A stretch of 64,000 nt of DNA, from NCBI GenBank assembly GCA_029168955.1, contig JAPDOI010000271.1:772001-836000 (forward strand). Direction: 5' to 3'. Below are positions 23,401 through 36,004 of this stretch, piece after piece. This stretch comes from Aplectana chamaeleonis (Eukaryota; Nematoda; Chromadorea; Rhabditida; Cosmocercidae). The notes under the pieces are model-generated. The model searched no databases. It was not told the DNA's origin and saw only the letters and a program-made list of their open reading frames with translations. A program made the translations under genes and the position numbers. The stretch's first letter is position 1. Each line of letters starts with the position of its first letter.

Positions 23401-24250
23401 TGACTGGGCGAATCTGATTCTGCTTTTCTGATAAAGTTTCTGTCGGTCGCGTCATACAACTTCCAGATCAAAGCATTTGAGTTCGCCGAAAGTCTCTACA
23501 TGACGTTTATTAGGGTACCGCGATAGGCGGTGTGTGGTGGTAGTTCGTTCATTTTTCAAATTTTAATACTCCGGGCCGGCCTAACACGGCTCAATCCTCA
23601 CCATAAGCTGTAACTTGAAGAAAATTTTAGTCAACAAACAAACGCTTATTTAGTTACCAGCCTTGTGCATGTAAAGCTGGAATAACTTCCAAAATAAAAA
23701 AGCAGGTCCGCGAAAAAGCAGATCATTGTTTCACCACGCCTCACTCCAGATCTCTGTGGAGCGACATACTCTCAGGTGGAGTGGAAACGGAATACCGATT
23801 GTCTATGCAAGAAAGCCTGCTCCGATCAAAATGGTTCCCAGCGGACCACACACTGCGCAACTCCACGGAAACGATTAATGTGGAGCGCACCGGTCCGCTG
23901 TGGAAATTCGCCGTGGAGCAGGAAATAAGCCCTGGCGTTAAAAGAAATTTCTGAAAAATTTAACCCACCACGACCACGTGCCCCACCGGTGGGACGCGTT
24001 TTTCAAAAATCGATTTCTCCGCCGCAAGAAGGAAACCCACCAACCTACACATGGTTGAAGCAGTATTGACCTGCTCTAGACTTAGCCAGAAACCTCGTGG
24101 TCCGCCGGAAGCCGAAATGCAACAACGGATTTAATCTTTTAGAACTATTGTTAGTTGAGGTGAAAGAAATAGCGCCTGTACAGCCATTTCAGAAGCATTT
24201 TATATTTTCTTTTGGGTTATATCGCCATTTTCTGGCGTGTTAAAAGGAGA
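23401..24250. other. Unassigned stretch
   Basis: GTGGAGC-type words recur between 23750 and 23930, but no boundary or gene can be supported. Confidence 0.3.
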
Positions 24251-24254
24251 CATA

Positions 24255-24756
24255 CAGTACCGAGCAGATTTTCTGCAAAACGTTTTATAGCGCTTTTTGC
24301 GCTCACAAAGCGCCGCATCGCCACAACTTCCTGCTCCAAAGTGGTCCAGTTTCAATTCTGGAAGTCACATCTGGATTGCTTTCATTTGGTCCCATACGAT
24401 AGTGTTGGTAAACTGATAGAATCAGCTCCAAAGCTTATCGAAAGTTGCACATTTGCACCTTCTGACCCCCTTTTCATGAAGTGATCAGACGTTCATGATA
24501 GCAGAAAATCCGGTGTTTTGACCTGTGGTCGATGTGAATTTCAGAAGGAAATACACGTTTTTCAACAAAATATCGGAAATAAAATGGTTTTCTACTCCAT
24601 ACCATTCATTACATTCGCCTTCACTGAGAGGGAGGCATGAAAACTACATCAAAAACTCATGTCGGCAATTTTAAAGTGAGCCATGGCGATGATGCACTCT
24701 AGGTGAGTTCAAAAACGCCGCAAAACGCTTTTTTGCAAAAAATATGCTCGGTACTG
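24255..24756 (+). mobile_element. MITE family C, intact copy
   Basis: The terminal inverted repeats start CAGTACCGAGCA and extend roughly 40 bp with mismatches (TTTTTTGCAAAACG within them). TA flanks both ends (24253-24254, 24757-24758). The length is 502 bp with no coding capacity. This copy defines the family; its ends differ from families A, B and D. Confidence 0.9.
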
Positions 24757-24760
24757 TATG

Positions 24761-26429
24761 TCAGTTTGAAACTTGTTTTTACTCTGCTCAAAACGTTGCA
24801 ACTTAGTTTACTAGTGCTCTCACCACCTATATACGTGATTGGACAGATCGTCAGAATCTGCTTGTAATTCTCGTGTTTGATGGGCTACCTAAAAATTATC
24901 AATTTGAAAGCTGATTGGGGAAGTTTTATACGTCTTCGAGCCTTTTTAGAATCTGGAGACTTCCAATAAAGTTTCAATTCATTTGTTTCCTCTCATATTT
25001 CCGTCGTCATCTTTCATTGTTTCCCTTCTTTCAATACTTGGATTTAGTTACCGCTAGCCTTTTCATATATTCTTCAGCGCTAACTGATTTAAATAGTGTT
25101 CATTTCTCATCCAATTTCAAATTTTTCTTTGAAGTTCTATCGTTCTTCCCTTCCTTTGAGTTGCAATTTTCTTTTTATACTTCTGTCCCCTTTAAATTTT
25201 AATTTTATCTCAGAATTCAAACTAGAAGGAAGTGGAGCTGTTTGAGCTGTGGGAAACCAGAGATGCGATCGGGATATATGAGAAAAACTTTGTCAGAATA
25301 TTTTCTAATAATGAATTTCCAAAACAAACTGGGCATTCATTTAAAGCTTTTCTCAGGCCCGGACCGTTCTGTTTTGCAACATTGATTATGTTCTATTTTT
25401 CCTATTCGAGTGTATACCCACTGCAGTGTGTTACGACAGGTATTACGTTACAGTGACTTGCTCTGCAACCTATTTTCATCACGCCAGCACTTTCGCCTAA
25501 ATCAAAAAGGGTATTCAAATCATCCATAGCGTAACCCATAATTCTCTGTTAACTTGATCGAAAAGAAAAACAAAGTACTTTTGGATGCTCGGCAAAGCTT
25601 GATAATGGTAAATTTTGAGAACCATCCTTCCAGAAAATCAGTTCAGAAATTAAGGGGGTTGTTATTGATGCACAAAAAAACTATATGACGCAAAATTGGC
25701 GCAATTTGAACACAACAGAACATATTTGAACCAAGTTTTCAAAATATGAATTACGACTGGCTTCAGACAGCACCAGAAGTTGCAGTGCTTCCTTTACTGA
25801 TTTATGCTAAGGTGAGTATCCTTGCCTATCTTTGTGGGGTTCTGACAAAAAAACATAAATAGGCAGAGGAACATGAAATAAAATGGAAGCCGCGAGGAAA
25901 ATGAGGACTCAGGCAGGGCTTGCATTATTAGCGATTACTTGAATGAGAACCTAACACTAGCTACATGAGAAGAGCGAAAAATACTATATAAGGAGTTGAT
26001 CATTGGGCTAGAAAATTGGGTATTGGAGTGGACGGCAAATTGGAAATAGGCGTCGCGAAAATAATACAGTATTCGCAGACTCCTCTCGTGCGGATAAAAA
26101 AAAGGTTTGGGGAATTAACCCAGTTGGTTCCCCAAACCCATTGAATTGACGAACTAAAGGTGGTGGGTTATCCAACCCAAACCCGATTTCCGAATCCAGG
26201 TCTGGCGAACCCAGGCCAGGCGCTAACCCGTTTTTCATCAATGAATTCGGCCTCTGGCTCGTTTTCTACCGTTCCTTTGACACTGGGAGCCTAGGAACAT
26301 TCTCGCCTATAATTTCACTGTGGAAAGTCACCGAGGATGATTATCGTGATGGCCGCTCTAAAAGCCACAGTACAAGCTTAGAAACGAAATTCGATATTTC
26401 CACATAATTGTGAAGCAGACTCACCTCGT
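24761..26429. other. Unassigned stretch
   Basis: A T-rich plus-strand block (24940-25210) yields a low-complexity Phe/Leu/Ser ORF that I do not accept. Nothing else recognised. Confidence 0.35.
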
Positions 26430-26865
26430 CTACCACTTGCCAAGTGCGAGTTCTCAGTTCCCCGAATAAGCGAGAAATAGGAGTGGAAGCCACCCTTGGG
26501 CGCCCACCTCGGGAAGCCACTTTGCCATGCCCCTTTGGCAATCTTGCGAGCTCAACAATGGCGAGATGGGCGATGCTCTCCAATCAAAAGCTCCGTCTCT
26601 TCCCTTCATTCTCAGCTTCTCCCTCTCTCTTCTATTCAGGTCAGCTCGCATACAGCGCGGTTGCAAAAGACGGAAGCTACACGCCTCGGACAACTCGTCC
26701 ACCATGCTTCCGCAGCTCAATTTTTGAGGCGCCATAACTCCGTCCGTTCCCAGGGGTCTTGAACGATTCTAGAGACATCATTGGAATCAGCGTGAAACCG
26801 TTTTCAAGATAGACAGAACAGCAGATAATCGATTCTGAGGTTGAATTTTACCTCTAATGGAAGAG
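26430..26865 (+). mobile_element. MITE family B, degenerate copy
   Basis: Same order of blocks as 10390-10881: CTTCCCTTCATT, TTCAGGTCAGCTCGCAT, AAGACGGAAGCTACA, CTCGGACAACTCGTCCACCA, AGAGACATCATTGGAA. The terminal repeats are eroded (right end near TTTTACCTCTA). The several ORFs over it are shadows. Confidence 0.75.
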
Positions 26866-27641
26866 CTTGTTGTAAAACGCTAAAGGAACTCTGAACTACG
26901 ACTTTAAAGGTTTATTTTACCACAAAACTGGGTCCTTATTGCAGTCTTGAGATGCTTTCCTCTTTTTTTCTTTGAAACTCACAGCCCTCCCTTAACGACA
27001 AACAACTTCATCGGAAAAATTCGCAGCGCCAGCGGTTGCGGTACCATTGACAACCGGGTTATGCCTCGCCCACTTTCCCTCGCGCTTGCTGCGCCTCCAC
27101 TCTGGCTCTCGCGACGGAGACTCAAAGAAAAAGACGTTACTGTTGTGTCGTCGGCTGGCATCTGTCAGATGAGCGAGGTTTTGCTGTTTAATCTTGTAAC
27201 ATCAGCCACGACTGCTTCGTCTTTTAGGAATGATGAGATTGAAATCCACAAACTGAGAGTGCTCTTCCTGCAGTAAAATTTTTCGGAGTTTAACCAGTAT
27301 TTATATTCCCTAAAAATTTGGGAACAAAGCCTGAACGCTCACTCTTTTTATAACACTTCTGTTCGCTAAGGAAAATTACTGGATGCAATACTAACTCAAG
27401 CTAATTAAACATATGATAAAGAAGAAAAAGGCATAAACTCTATAAAACGAAAGTACTTTCAAGCAAAAAGTGGTTTGATGCCGACAGAAACATTCCTACA
27501 AAAAAAGAAACAATAGGAAAGTGGAGTGGGCGAGTCTACAAACAATTAACAATGCTTCTTGAGAACCAATTCTTAGCTGAAAGTAGCTGAAATTTTTCAA
27601 TTCACGAAATCAACCCGTGTTATTCTTCAGAGTAGAGCTTT
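26866..27641. other. Unassigned stretch
   Basis: Nothing recognised. Confidence 0.3.
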
Positions 27642-27857
27642 GTGGTTTTGGAAAGGAGCTTTGCTCTGGTTAAAGTAGTACCGGTGAAAATATTTTATAC
27701 CTATTATCAAAAAGAAGCTGACATAAAGTCTGACTCACATAAACGGATTCCTTCGCTGATCAGGAAAGTGAAATCAGAAAGTACAGAAGCAAGTGAACCT
27801 TTCCGAACCAGTGAGTCTTTTCATCGAGAGGAATCTGCTCTTTCCATGCGAAAGTAG
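27642..27857 (+). CDS. 71-codon ORF, possible exon, unrecognised
   Basis: From about residue 27 the reading is charged and protein-like (KEADIKSDSHKRIPSLIRKV, then a Ser/Glu-rich tail). A donor-like GTGAGT follows CCGAACCA inside the ORF, so the true exon, if any, might end there. No domain and no homologous partner. Probably chance. Confidence 0.18.
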   Translation: MVLERSFALVKVVPVKIFYTYYQKEADIKSDSHKRIPSLIRKVKSESTEASEPFRTSESFHREESALSMRK

Positions 27858-28184
27858 AGCAACGGTTTGTTATCTGGAATTGACAAATTTTGCCAAGTGA
27901 ATTAGTTCTCTCAAGAAACTTTGTTAATTTTTTTTTTGAAGAATCGCTCATCCGGTTTTACTGTTGCTCTTTTTTTAAACGTTTCTGTTCGCCCAAAACC
28001 TTCTCTGGCTGAAACAGCTCTTTTGGATAGAATTAGTTATTAGAAAATACGTGGTGACCCACGAGAAATCTCCAAGATTTTCCGATATGTACCGATTGAC
28101 TTTATTACAGTAAGTAGCCTACTTGTTGGCCAGTTCCTCTGCACCACCTTATTAAAGAAAGTAATAGCCTACAACGTTTTTCAC

Positions 28185-28362
28185 CGATTCGATCGAAGAA
28201 AAATATCGATAACTTCAGTGACATCTTTATATGATATCGTTATCCGCAGAGTGTTTTCCTTTAGGGACTCCATGGGAATGTTTCGATTTCTGAAAGCGCT
28301 TAGCTTTCGTTCTTCACTGGGATTTCGAGTGCTCCCCTCAAACTAGGTTTGCACTCATCCCT
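28185..28362. repeat. Family N foldback, partial copy
   Basis: GATATCGTTATC, GACTCCATGGGAA, TCTGAAAGCG and AACTAGGTTTGCACTCA match blocks of 16330-16535 and 56375-56515. Confidence 0.5.
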
Positions 28363-29626
28363 GTAGTGTACAGCCAAAGTTGCAATGGGTCCATCCCGCG
28401 GAGACGCAGAGATCGACAGTTTGCACTTTAGCCGGGCCGAGAGAGTGTCAGCTGGCTGGCAGCGCCTTTCTTTTCGTCCTCTGCGCTCATCATACTGACT
28501 CGGACACCCTGGCAAGCCGAGCTGTCAATGCTCCGGAGACCAGCGCCAGCAGAACCCCTCTGCGGTACATTGCAGGCGATTTTCCGGCATCGGTGATGGA
28601 TCACTTTATGTGGATAGTGCTTTGGCTCATTCCATCGTAAAGTCCTCACTCGACTCCATTTAGTCGACATCAAGTTATTCAGAAATCTGACTGCCTAATT
28701 GAGCGATGTACCGAGTTGTCGAAACATACATCTAAGGGCATCGTACGCGCGTGGTAGGGAAATCCGCATATTATTTTCACATGCTTTGTATAGGCTGACC
28801 TCTCTAATGAACGAAAATGTCGAAACGGCTTATGAAAAACCTTTATTTGTAAAGAAAAGTCAGTCTTAACACACTGTAACATTGAAGCTAAATTTTTCGC
28901 CAGCCTCGGTTTGAAGTTTTTCTGCATTTGTAGACCTCGTCACTGTAATTTTTTCAAGGTTTTATGCATGCGGATCTCTGTGCAGTAACGGTTTTTCATG
29001 TTGTTTGACGGTCGCATCAACATTTTATGAAAAAGTGTTAGATGAGTGGTGAGAACTGGTGTCGGACCCTCATCTTTAACCTCTTCCATCCTCAATACTC
29101 TACGTTTTTGACTCACCGAAATTTAATGGTGTGGCTTAAATTTACTTTACCGAACCCATTCATGAACTTGAGCTTGAAAAAGAGGAAAGTGGTTTCCAGC
29201 GCGAATGCCTTGGAATGAGTATTTTCACCGGCAAGTGATCACGGGATGGCGAGAATGCAACATAATACATGAGCTCAACTGGAAAACTTGGATGCGCTTG
29301 GAATGCATCTTCTGGTACATTTGCCAATTTCACAGGAATTGCCAGAATTCAATGAAACTTCCTGATTTTTCTGCTAACATCAATAATGGCGAGCTATAAA
29401 GGCGTGTAGTCATCATTCGCTGCTGCAATGCTCTACCACCTATGTCATTCACGTTTCCGGCACCAAAATGTAGAGAGGGCCATTCGGCGTGCAGCTCGTT
29501 CACGATGACTATGTCGGAGTTATTGAGGGCATGCGGACTTCCACGAATATACTGCTTCTGCTTTCCTCCAAAACCACAAAGGGAATCGGATGGATCGTAC
29601 CTTCGGTCTGTCATCGCATGCTGTCT
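28363..29626. other. Unassigned stretch
   Basis: A GC-rich patch at 28370-28600 carries ORFs on both strands, and a 94-codon minus ORF lies at 29330-29614. Neither has a motif I can name. Confidence 0.3.
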
Positions 29627-29760
29627 GTGGCCTTATTCATGAAATTACGGGAACCTCCCGGGAAGGTTTATAGAACCAGCCGATGTATAGTGGCGGGCGG
29701 ACTTTGGACCCTCTCTCTCCTCCTCCTGAAGGCTCCCACAGTTTCATCAATACGGCTACT
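29627..29760. repeat. Short foldback element (family M), copy 2
   Basis: It starts GTGGCCTTATTCATGAAATT and ends TTTCATCAATACGGCTAC. The central AGAACCAGCCGATGTATA and GGCGGACTTTGGA are shared with 40159-40277. Confidence 0.75.
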
Positions 29761-30239
29761 GGGCTACAAGCACTGAAATTCATACCTGTAACATGGTGAG
29801 GCCTTTGGGCTACTCCTGTTTTTCGCCGTGGTAGTGTTTAGCATTGATAAAAACCGATGTTGAGAACACTCTGGATAGCCCGCTTTAATTTTTTTCTTAG
29901 CGAGTAGAACCTAATTACCGTTTCTATAGCAGACCTTGTCTTAAGAAAGACTCAGAAGAACACGCATATTGCTAGCAGGAGTAGTATTTTTAAACAAAGT
30001 GTGCATTCCGAAAAACATTCGTTTCTGTAGAACCGCGTTTTGGCGTAGTATATGAAAATTCACCTCTATCAGTGCGCTAGATTGCTAAGCTTCCCGCGTA
30101 ATAATCCATCAGGCGATTTTTTAGGGTGTCTCACAAATCTGTGATTGGGGTAAGGCACAATATTATTCAGTTAGCATTAATTATTTACCGTTAATATTAT
30201 TATTTTACCTCAACATTTTCAAAATAGCTAAATGTATGT

Positions 30240-30365
30240 GCAAGTCTGCCTCATCGTCCCTTGTAACTCCCCAAAAATAGCATTTGGTCAAGTCTGAGAT
30301 CGCAGACCAAACTACCGTATACGCACAATAACCTACCACAAACTATCGGAAAATTGATAAACTAA
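30240..30365 (+). repeat. Family H fragment
   Basis: GACCAAACTACCGTATACGC, then ACCTACCACAAACTATCGG and ATTCGTGT, match the 48000-48060 / 50585-50660 block. Confidence 0.6.
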
Positions 30366-30429
30366 ACACAGATTCGTGTCATACACAGAGTGCCCGCACT
30401 TTAATTTATCTGGCAAAAAGTCGCGAACC

Positions 30430-30945
30430 CTCTGCGACTCTTCTTCGTAACTCGGCTCAAAGTGACCCTTTCGGGGAGCTGTAGGACATGATTTCGAATC
30501 AGCATCGAGAGCTCTTTCATTTTGAGCACAATACACTCTTTGACCTGCAAACAAGGAATATAGGGTTAACAGAAAAAATCGAGTGAACGAAAAACCACCG
30601 ACGTGTCCTGTTCTCAGCTCAAACGCGGATCAATCGACCTGGGACATGGCCTACAGCTTTACCTTCTGATTCTCTTTCAAATAAGCACCGCGGCCACGCA
30701 ATCCGAAAAAGTCGATTTTTCATCCCCTTCACATGTGCCAAGTCCATTCTAGCTTCAAACGGGACCACAGGTTAAGAGATGTCTGTGCTCAAAATGAAGA
30801 AACCTCGATGCTGGATTCCAAATATGCCCCTAGTCTCCACACGAACGGGTCACTCTGAGCCGTGTTACGGAGAAAACTCGCAAAGTCAGTACGCGAATGC
30901 GCTGACTTTTGCGGCTTTTTGAAAAAATTAGTGCGGGTGTTGGCT
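30430..30945. repeat. Imperfect inverted repeat, about 100-bp arms
   Basis: Plus-strand 30781-30870 (GTGCTCAAAATGAA, TCGATGCTG, GGGTCACT, GAGCCG, GTTACG) is mirrored on the minus strand of 30440-30540. On the minus strand a TTGTTTGCAG acceptor precedes an open phase beginning GQRVYCAQNERALDADSK. Either a foldback element or an inverted exon duplication would explain this; I favour the repeat. Confidence 0.5.
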
Positions 30946-31379
30946 CTCAGGAGAAGCGATTCGAAATCGTAGAGAAAATGACACGAAAAAATGATTGAAT
31001 AAGATCTCTCAATCTGTAATGCAACTCTCTCCCGGATCAAAAATAGAATACAACCTCGTGAAAAATCTTCAAAAATTTGAAACAATTCGGGTAGGACTGC
31101 CCTTTTCTTCCCCTTCTTCGTCGACAGCCCCTTTGAGAAAAAAGGGCAGCTATAAATACCTCGAGTGGTTTTTGGATTTTATTTTGAGTTGCTTTGTTTT
31201 TCTTTCGCGACTCTTCAAGAAATCTAGCCGTTCTATTCGGACATCGGCACAACAAATGACATTTGGAAGACGCTGCCGTTCTAACTCCAATTCCTTCCTT
31301 TTTATGGTCGGTTATGGCCCCTGTGAAGCTCATATTTTTGATAAGGTCTTCCGGGTGAAAAGGTGTGATTTTTGAGATT

Positions 31380-32110
31380 ACCAGTTCATGAGGATTCTGG
31401 ATAGTGTTTCATTTTTCTTCCTCATGCTTTCCTCTGCATCCATGCTCTCTGAAAAAATCTTTGAAAACAGTGAAGCTTTTCTCCTGTTGTGCACGTGGAC
31501 CTTAATTGAATCTTCCTGGTTTTAGCATGCTTTTATCTTTGTTCCATTACTTTCCTTTTGCCTTCTCTACTCTTTTCTTCTGTTCCTTCCTTTAATAACC
31601 CTAAATGAGTTTTCCACACGTTTATCCGTACCTTGCCTCACTTTTGCTCTTTCGTTTTTCTTTCTGCCTCGCGTTTTGTCTCCCTCTCGGGCAAAGCCTC
31701 TGGTTCCCGCAATTATGTTTCCAAACAATACTTTCTTGATACTATTTTCCCATGGGCCATGTAGATGAGCAGTTTCTGACGACCAACTTTTTTCTGGTTT
31801 TATTCCTCAATAATTGCGTTAATTTTCAACCTAACTCAGTTGATTGTGCACCATTTTGCCGCATCGTTCTTCGTCTCCTCCTAGGACTTTTTTTTTGGTT
31901 GTCCTCCCAACCCCTACTCCGCACGACGTATTTTTTTCTTTTTGTCTTCGTCTTCCTCTACATGGGCCGGGAATAAGCTCCCTGTGCTTTTCTTCGGTTT
32001 CTATTTTTTGTCGTTATTTTCTGTTTTGTTTGGCAAAGTGGTATTATTTCATCTCGAAAGCGCATTTTTTCTCTGTAGTCTATCTTTCTACTCGCCGCTT
32101 TCGGCGATGA
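31380..32110 (+). other. Pyrimidine-rich stretch
   Basis: The plus strand is strongly T/C-rich over about 700 bp (TTTTCTTCCTCATGCTTTCC, TCTTTTCTTCTGTTCC). Plus-strand ORFs here are low-complexity Phe/Leu/Ser strings. No gene is supported. Confidence 0.5.
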
Positions 32111-32548
32111 AAGAGAAATGTATATATTAATAAATGTCCATCCTGTCAAAACCACCAAATCAATTTTACTTCTTGCTTGAACTTTGGGCTGTTCTGAGGA
32201 CTGGTTGATAGCACCAGTGCAGGTTAGCGGGAAATTCTTCGATTGAGTGAAATTCTGAATTTTTTCATGAATTGCGATTTCCGCTATTTCTTTCCTCCAT
32301 GCGTTCATGGTTAAGCTACTTTGAGACATTACTAAATGAACGATAATTATTTTGCGGTGCATACCGACCCTTCTTATCAAAATCAGACTTTTAAAATTTT
32401 TTCGGCTCTCATGGAATGCTCGAAATATTTGCAAACGAAATATATTTGAGTACGCTGTGACTTGGTTATACTCAACTATGTATTGAGCTTGACGCTCCAA
32501 AAAATCTTCGCATATAAAAGAGTTGAAAATTTCGAGAAAAAAAAGCAA
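31958..32548 (-). CDS. 196-codon ORF, unrecognised
   Basis: This is the second-longest complete ORF in the window after the LINE (the 197-codon one at 10442 is explained by a MITE). It starts MLFFLEIFNSFICEDFLERQ, is Lys/Ile-rich with no membrane segment or repeat, and its last third lies antisense to the pyrimidine-rich stretch, where an open minus frame is expected for compositional reasons. No family recognised and no splice evidence. I think it is more likely chance than gene. Confidence 0.15.
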   Translation of the reverse strand: MLFFLEIFNSFICEDFLERQAQYIVEYNQVTAYSNIFRLQIFRAFHESRKNFKSLILIRRVGMHRKIIIVHLVMSQSSLTMNAWRKEIAEIAIHEKIQNFTQSKNFPLTCTGAINQSSEQPKVQARSKIDLVVLTGWTFINIYISLSSPKAASRKIDYREKMRFRDEIIPLCQTKQKITTKNRNRRKAQGAYSRPM

Positions 32549-34833
32549 AATTCATCTAGATAAAGATTTTCCACACAACTGTTTTGGTGCTGTCATCTAG
32601 ACCTCAGGGGTCATATGTCTAATCAAATTTGTCTGAGTTGGGAAATTTATAGGGCAAGTATGAACATTTTTCAAATGTTCAGTACCCTGACCACATACCA
32701 AGTTTGAATTCGAAATTCGTGAGTGAGCAAGTTTTACGGGAAGCGGCACTAATCGTTAGATAAAGAGGAAATCCGCTTCCGAAGCGGTATAACACTTTCC
32801 CAAGCAAAGCAGAAAATAACGAGAAAAAAATGAAGCAAAAAGCGCCATAATTTATTTCTACAGCCCAGTATTTCTTGATAAATCTTCTCTGCCTTCAGAT
32901 CTTCATGCTTACTGAGTTGAGCTTTATGGCCTTGTCGGCTTGTTCCGTCTCATTGCGTCAGTTCCGCCCCCATCTTTCTTCGCCTTTGTTTGAACCTTAA
33001 TTTGAATGTTTTTGCGCATAGCGAGTAATGACTAGCAGCTTTGCCGCATATTGACCAAGTAGAGGCTGCTCCAGCTCTTGACATAATCATTGGAAGACAG
33101 AAAGCGTAAACAAGATAGGGACAAAGAAAGAGGATATCTGGTGGTAGCTGGTAATCGCATGCACTTATCATTGAAGTGAGAGTTCAGATTCGAATACAGG
33201 GTCCGCGGAATAACGTTTTTCTCAACTTTTCCAAACTTTCTCAAAGATAGCAAAAATGGTATCGATTTTTGTGACACAAATCAAAGGTTTGAAGCTGGTA
33301 TCATGAGAGACTAAAAACTGGGTGCAAATAGAGAAATAACGAGTTGTTTTTAAGCTATAGAGAGTGAAAGTGGACGAGTTACACCGCAGTACGTCCTGGT
33401 CGGTTGAAAACTGGAGCCAGCAGTAAATAGGCTGCAATAGCAAACCTATGAGACTTCTTACTAAGGTCGCTTACGTCTCTGGAAGCTTCAAAGACTAGCC
33501 AAAGTGAACCATATTCTAACAATCAACAGGGACAGGTTTGTATCTAGGGTGAGTCTGCGGAAACTCATGGGCGAAGCCCACGGAATTTATTGACTCGGTG
33601 TTGCTCAAAATTGGTAGATTTTACTAGTTCTTGACGCGCTTCCAACGGCGTGTAAAGCGTTCTAGTGCTGGTGCCATGCCCCGTAACATAGCTATGCTAT
33701 TATATTTCTCGAACGTGTCTGCTGCCTACAAACTACGCTTTCTTGAATAGGCAGTATTCGTTTTATTTTCCTCGCAGTATAACAAATGCGCTCCCTTGTC
33801 GAACTACTTTCTTGAATAGAAAAACTTCCGCATATCAGCGCAGGATGATGTCAATTCAAAAATTGGTTGCAATCTGGAGTTTCGTATTGATAAACGTAAC
33901 TAGAAATTACGTCTTCTGGGGACCGAATGGTTGTTTAGGCAGGTTTTCATTGATATACACTGCGCCTTCTCGTATTTGAATGTTCGAATATTTTATTGTT
34001 TTTAGTTTTTTTTTTCAAAGCATCGAATATAGTCGCATCAATGTCTCTAGTCCAGCCAACGAATCCAAGTGCGACTGAACTACTGCACGTCTGTGGCGAC
34101 GCAAAACGGGTGCAGCGTTGCAAGCTCATTGACTGACTAGAAGTTTTGAGGCGACCATACACACACGTTGTTCTGAATAGCTCCACCCCGATTCCATGTT
34201 CATTTCCATTTCCATTGATACATAAACAATACTCCGTTCCATCAGATCATAAACGTCGAGCGAATAGCGACTAAGGTATCGGATTCAGCTCTATCAAATC
34301 CTAGCAAACAATAACAGGAATGTTAGCGCTTTTTGGAGAGTATGAAAAGTAGCAGGTGGCAGTGGATTGGTAAACAAAATAACTTGTTTCTTGACTTGAG
34401 CCCACTGGAATGGGATTTATGTCTAGCTGAAGGATCATTCTCCTTTTTACGAAGAGAACGAAACTGCAAGCAACGCATACGTTTTTTCAAAATCCAATAG
34501 ACAGTTTCGAGTATCGAAACCGCATAGGTATGCATGAAGGTAGTGTACACAATACATGGAAATCTCGTGCTTGATTTCTGTTCGTTTATACTTATTCAAC
34601 TGCTAGCTATCTCTTTGAGACTCTTTATTTTCTGAATAAGTGATTATCTGATGGGGATGGAATGCAGGTAATAGAGCCGTTTCAGGCTTTCAGACCACAG
34701 CAATGGTAAATATTTGCTGCACTTAACCGTGAAAGCAAATCCTAGCCTGTGAACACCACCCCATTCATGCTAACATTCCTTTCTTCACCTTCTCAGCAGC
34801 GTCGTAAATGTGACTGTGCTCTTTGTTCAAATA
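32549..34833. other. Unassigned stretch
   Basis: Short ORFs on both strands without domains, and no strong repeat. The bland sequence is notable only for its length. Confidence 0.35.
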
Positions 34834-35960
34834 CACCGTATTTTCTCCATCAGAAGTACACGCACGTCTATTTTTAGGCTTCTTTTTAGGTGTTCTTTAT
34901 AGTTGTGCACGAACGAAGCTTTCGAAAAATTTTCCGACTTTTTTTCGTACGTTTTCGTTCGTTCAAAATTTTGCCCGAGTAATTTTTTTTTTCTATTTTC
35001 CGTTCGCTCAAAAATGTTCCGAGGAAAAATAACAAAAAACTCTCGAGTTTTTTTTTCGAAATTGTACAACTATAGTGTACTTCTAATAGAGGGTGCACCT
35101 CCATTTTTCAGCCTTATTCGCTTTAATTCTCATAGTGGAAAGTTTTATCGAAAAACTATGAAACTCGAGATCAATAACGATTATAAGTCAGCTACTGAAG
35201 CCAGATTGAGTCATCGCTTTCACTCTCACTGACATTATCATCCTTTTCTAAGTCGTGAACCTGTTTAAAATCTAAATTTTCATTTCCTATCCTGTTTTTA
35301 AAGGCAGTGTTCACAATGAAATAGTTGCCCGTTTTCTGAGTAAAAACAACGTATGCTTTTGGTCAATTTACGAAGATTGAGAAAGAAGTTCGACGAAAAA
35401 ATGGCCAGGAAGTGGGTGAAATTCTCATGGACCGGCCAACCCATTGGATCACCCCGCTCATGTCATATATGTAACAGTTGCCCTGCGTTCGCTTCACCAG
35501 AGGAACAGCCACCAAATTTGTGAATATTCTTTATCGCGAAAGGCTCTAAGACAGCAGCATGCGCATTGGCCCATCATCTTTTTAAAGAATTTTTGGTACA
35601 ATAAAAAGAAATCAATGTCACCTACCCAGGAATATTTTTTCCACTTCAGGTGTGATGCTTCGTCTGCTATCTCCTGAAACGCACCAACAGGCCTAATTGC
35701 ATTTTTCAGAGATTTCCTCAAACAATTTTTTCTCCGATGTTTAAGTGTTCTTTTTCCCTATTAGCTCTACTCACAATCAGTGGACTTTTTTCACTAAAAA
35801 ACATTGAAGGCTAGAATACGGTTCTCTATCGTGAATACTACCTTTAAATTTACCACTAATTGAGGTGCTTTTCAGGAAGAGTGTGTACTTCTATTTTTCA
35901 GCCCTATCTACTTGAAGTGCTTCTAATAGAGGTGTACTTCTGATAGAGATAATATGGTAT
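34834..35960. repeat. GTGTACTTCTATT-type repeat region 1 (family P)
   Basis: It opens CACCGTATTTTCTCCATCAG and closes AGATAATATGGTAT, which are imperfect inverses. Short units of GTGTACTTCTAATAGAGG and TATTTTTCAGCC occur at about 34852, 35076-35115 and 35884-35950. A family B MITE interrupts it (35301-35844). It may be one non-autonomous element with repeat-bearing ends. Confidence 0.5.
35301..35844 (-). mobile_element. MITE family B-like element nested in family P
   Basis: It starts AAGGCAGTGTTCACAAT and ends ATCGTGAATACTACCTT, with TA on both sides. The first 150 bp contain a GGGTGAAATTCTCATGGACC block matching the reverse complement of the end of the 13303-13771 copy. The remainder is diverged. 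Confidence 0.8.
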
Positions 35961-36004
35961 ATTCCGTCCCATGAATAGCTTTGTGACCAGAAAATTGCGT
36001 TTTA

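Noticed and set aside
24915..25202. 95-codon Phe/Ser-rich ORF
   Set aside because: Low-complexity translation of a T-rich block.
34823..35232. Overlapping Phe-rich plus and Lys-rich minus ORFs
   Set aside because: Mirror products of a T-rich strand with poly-T runs inside the family P region.
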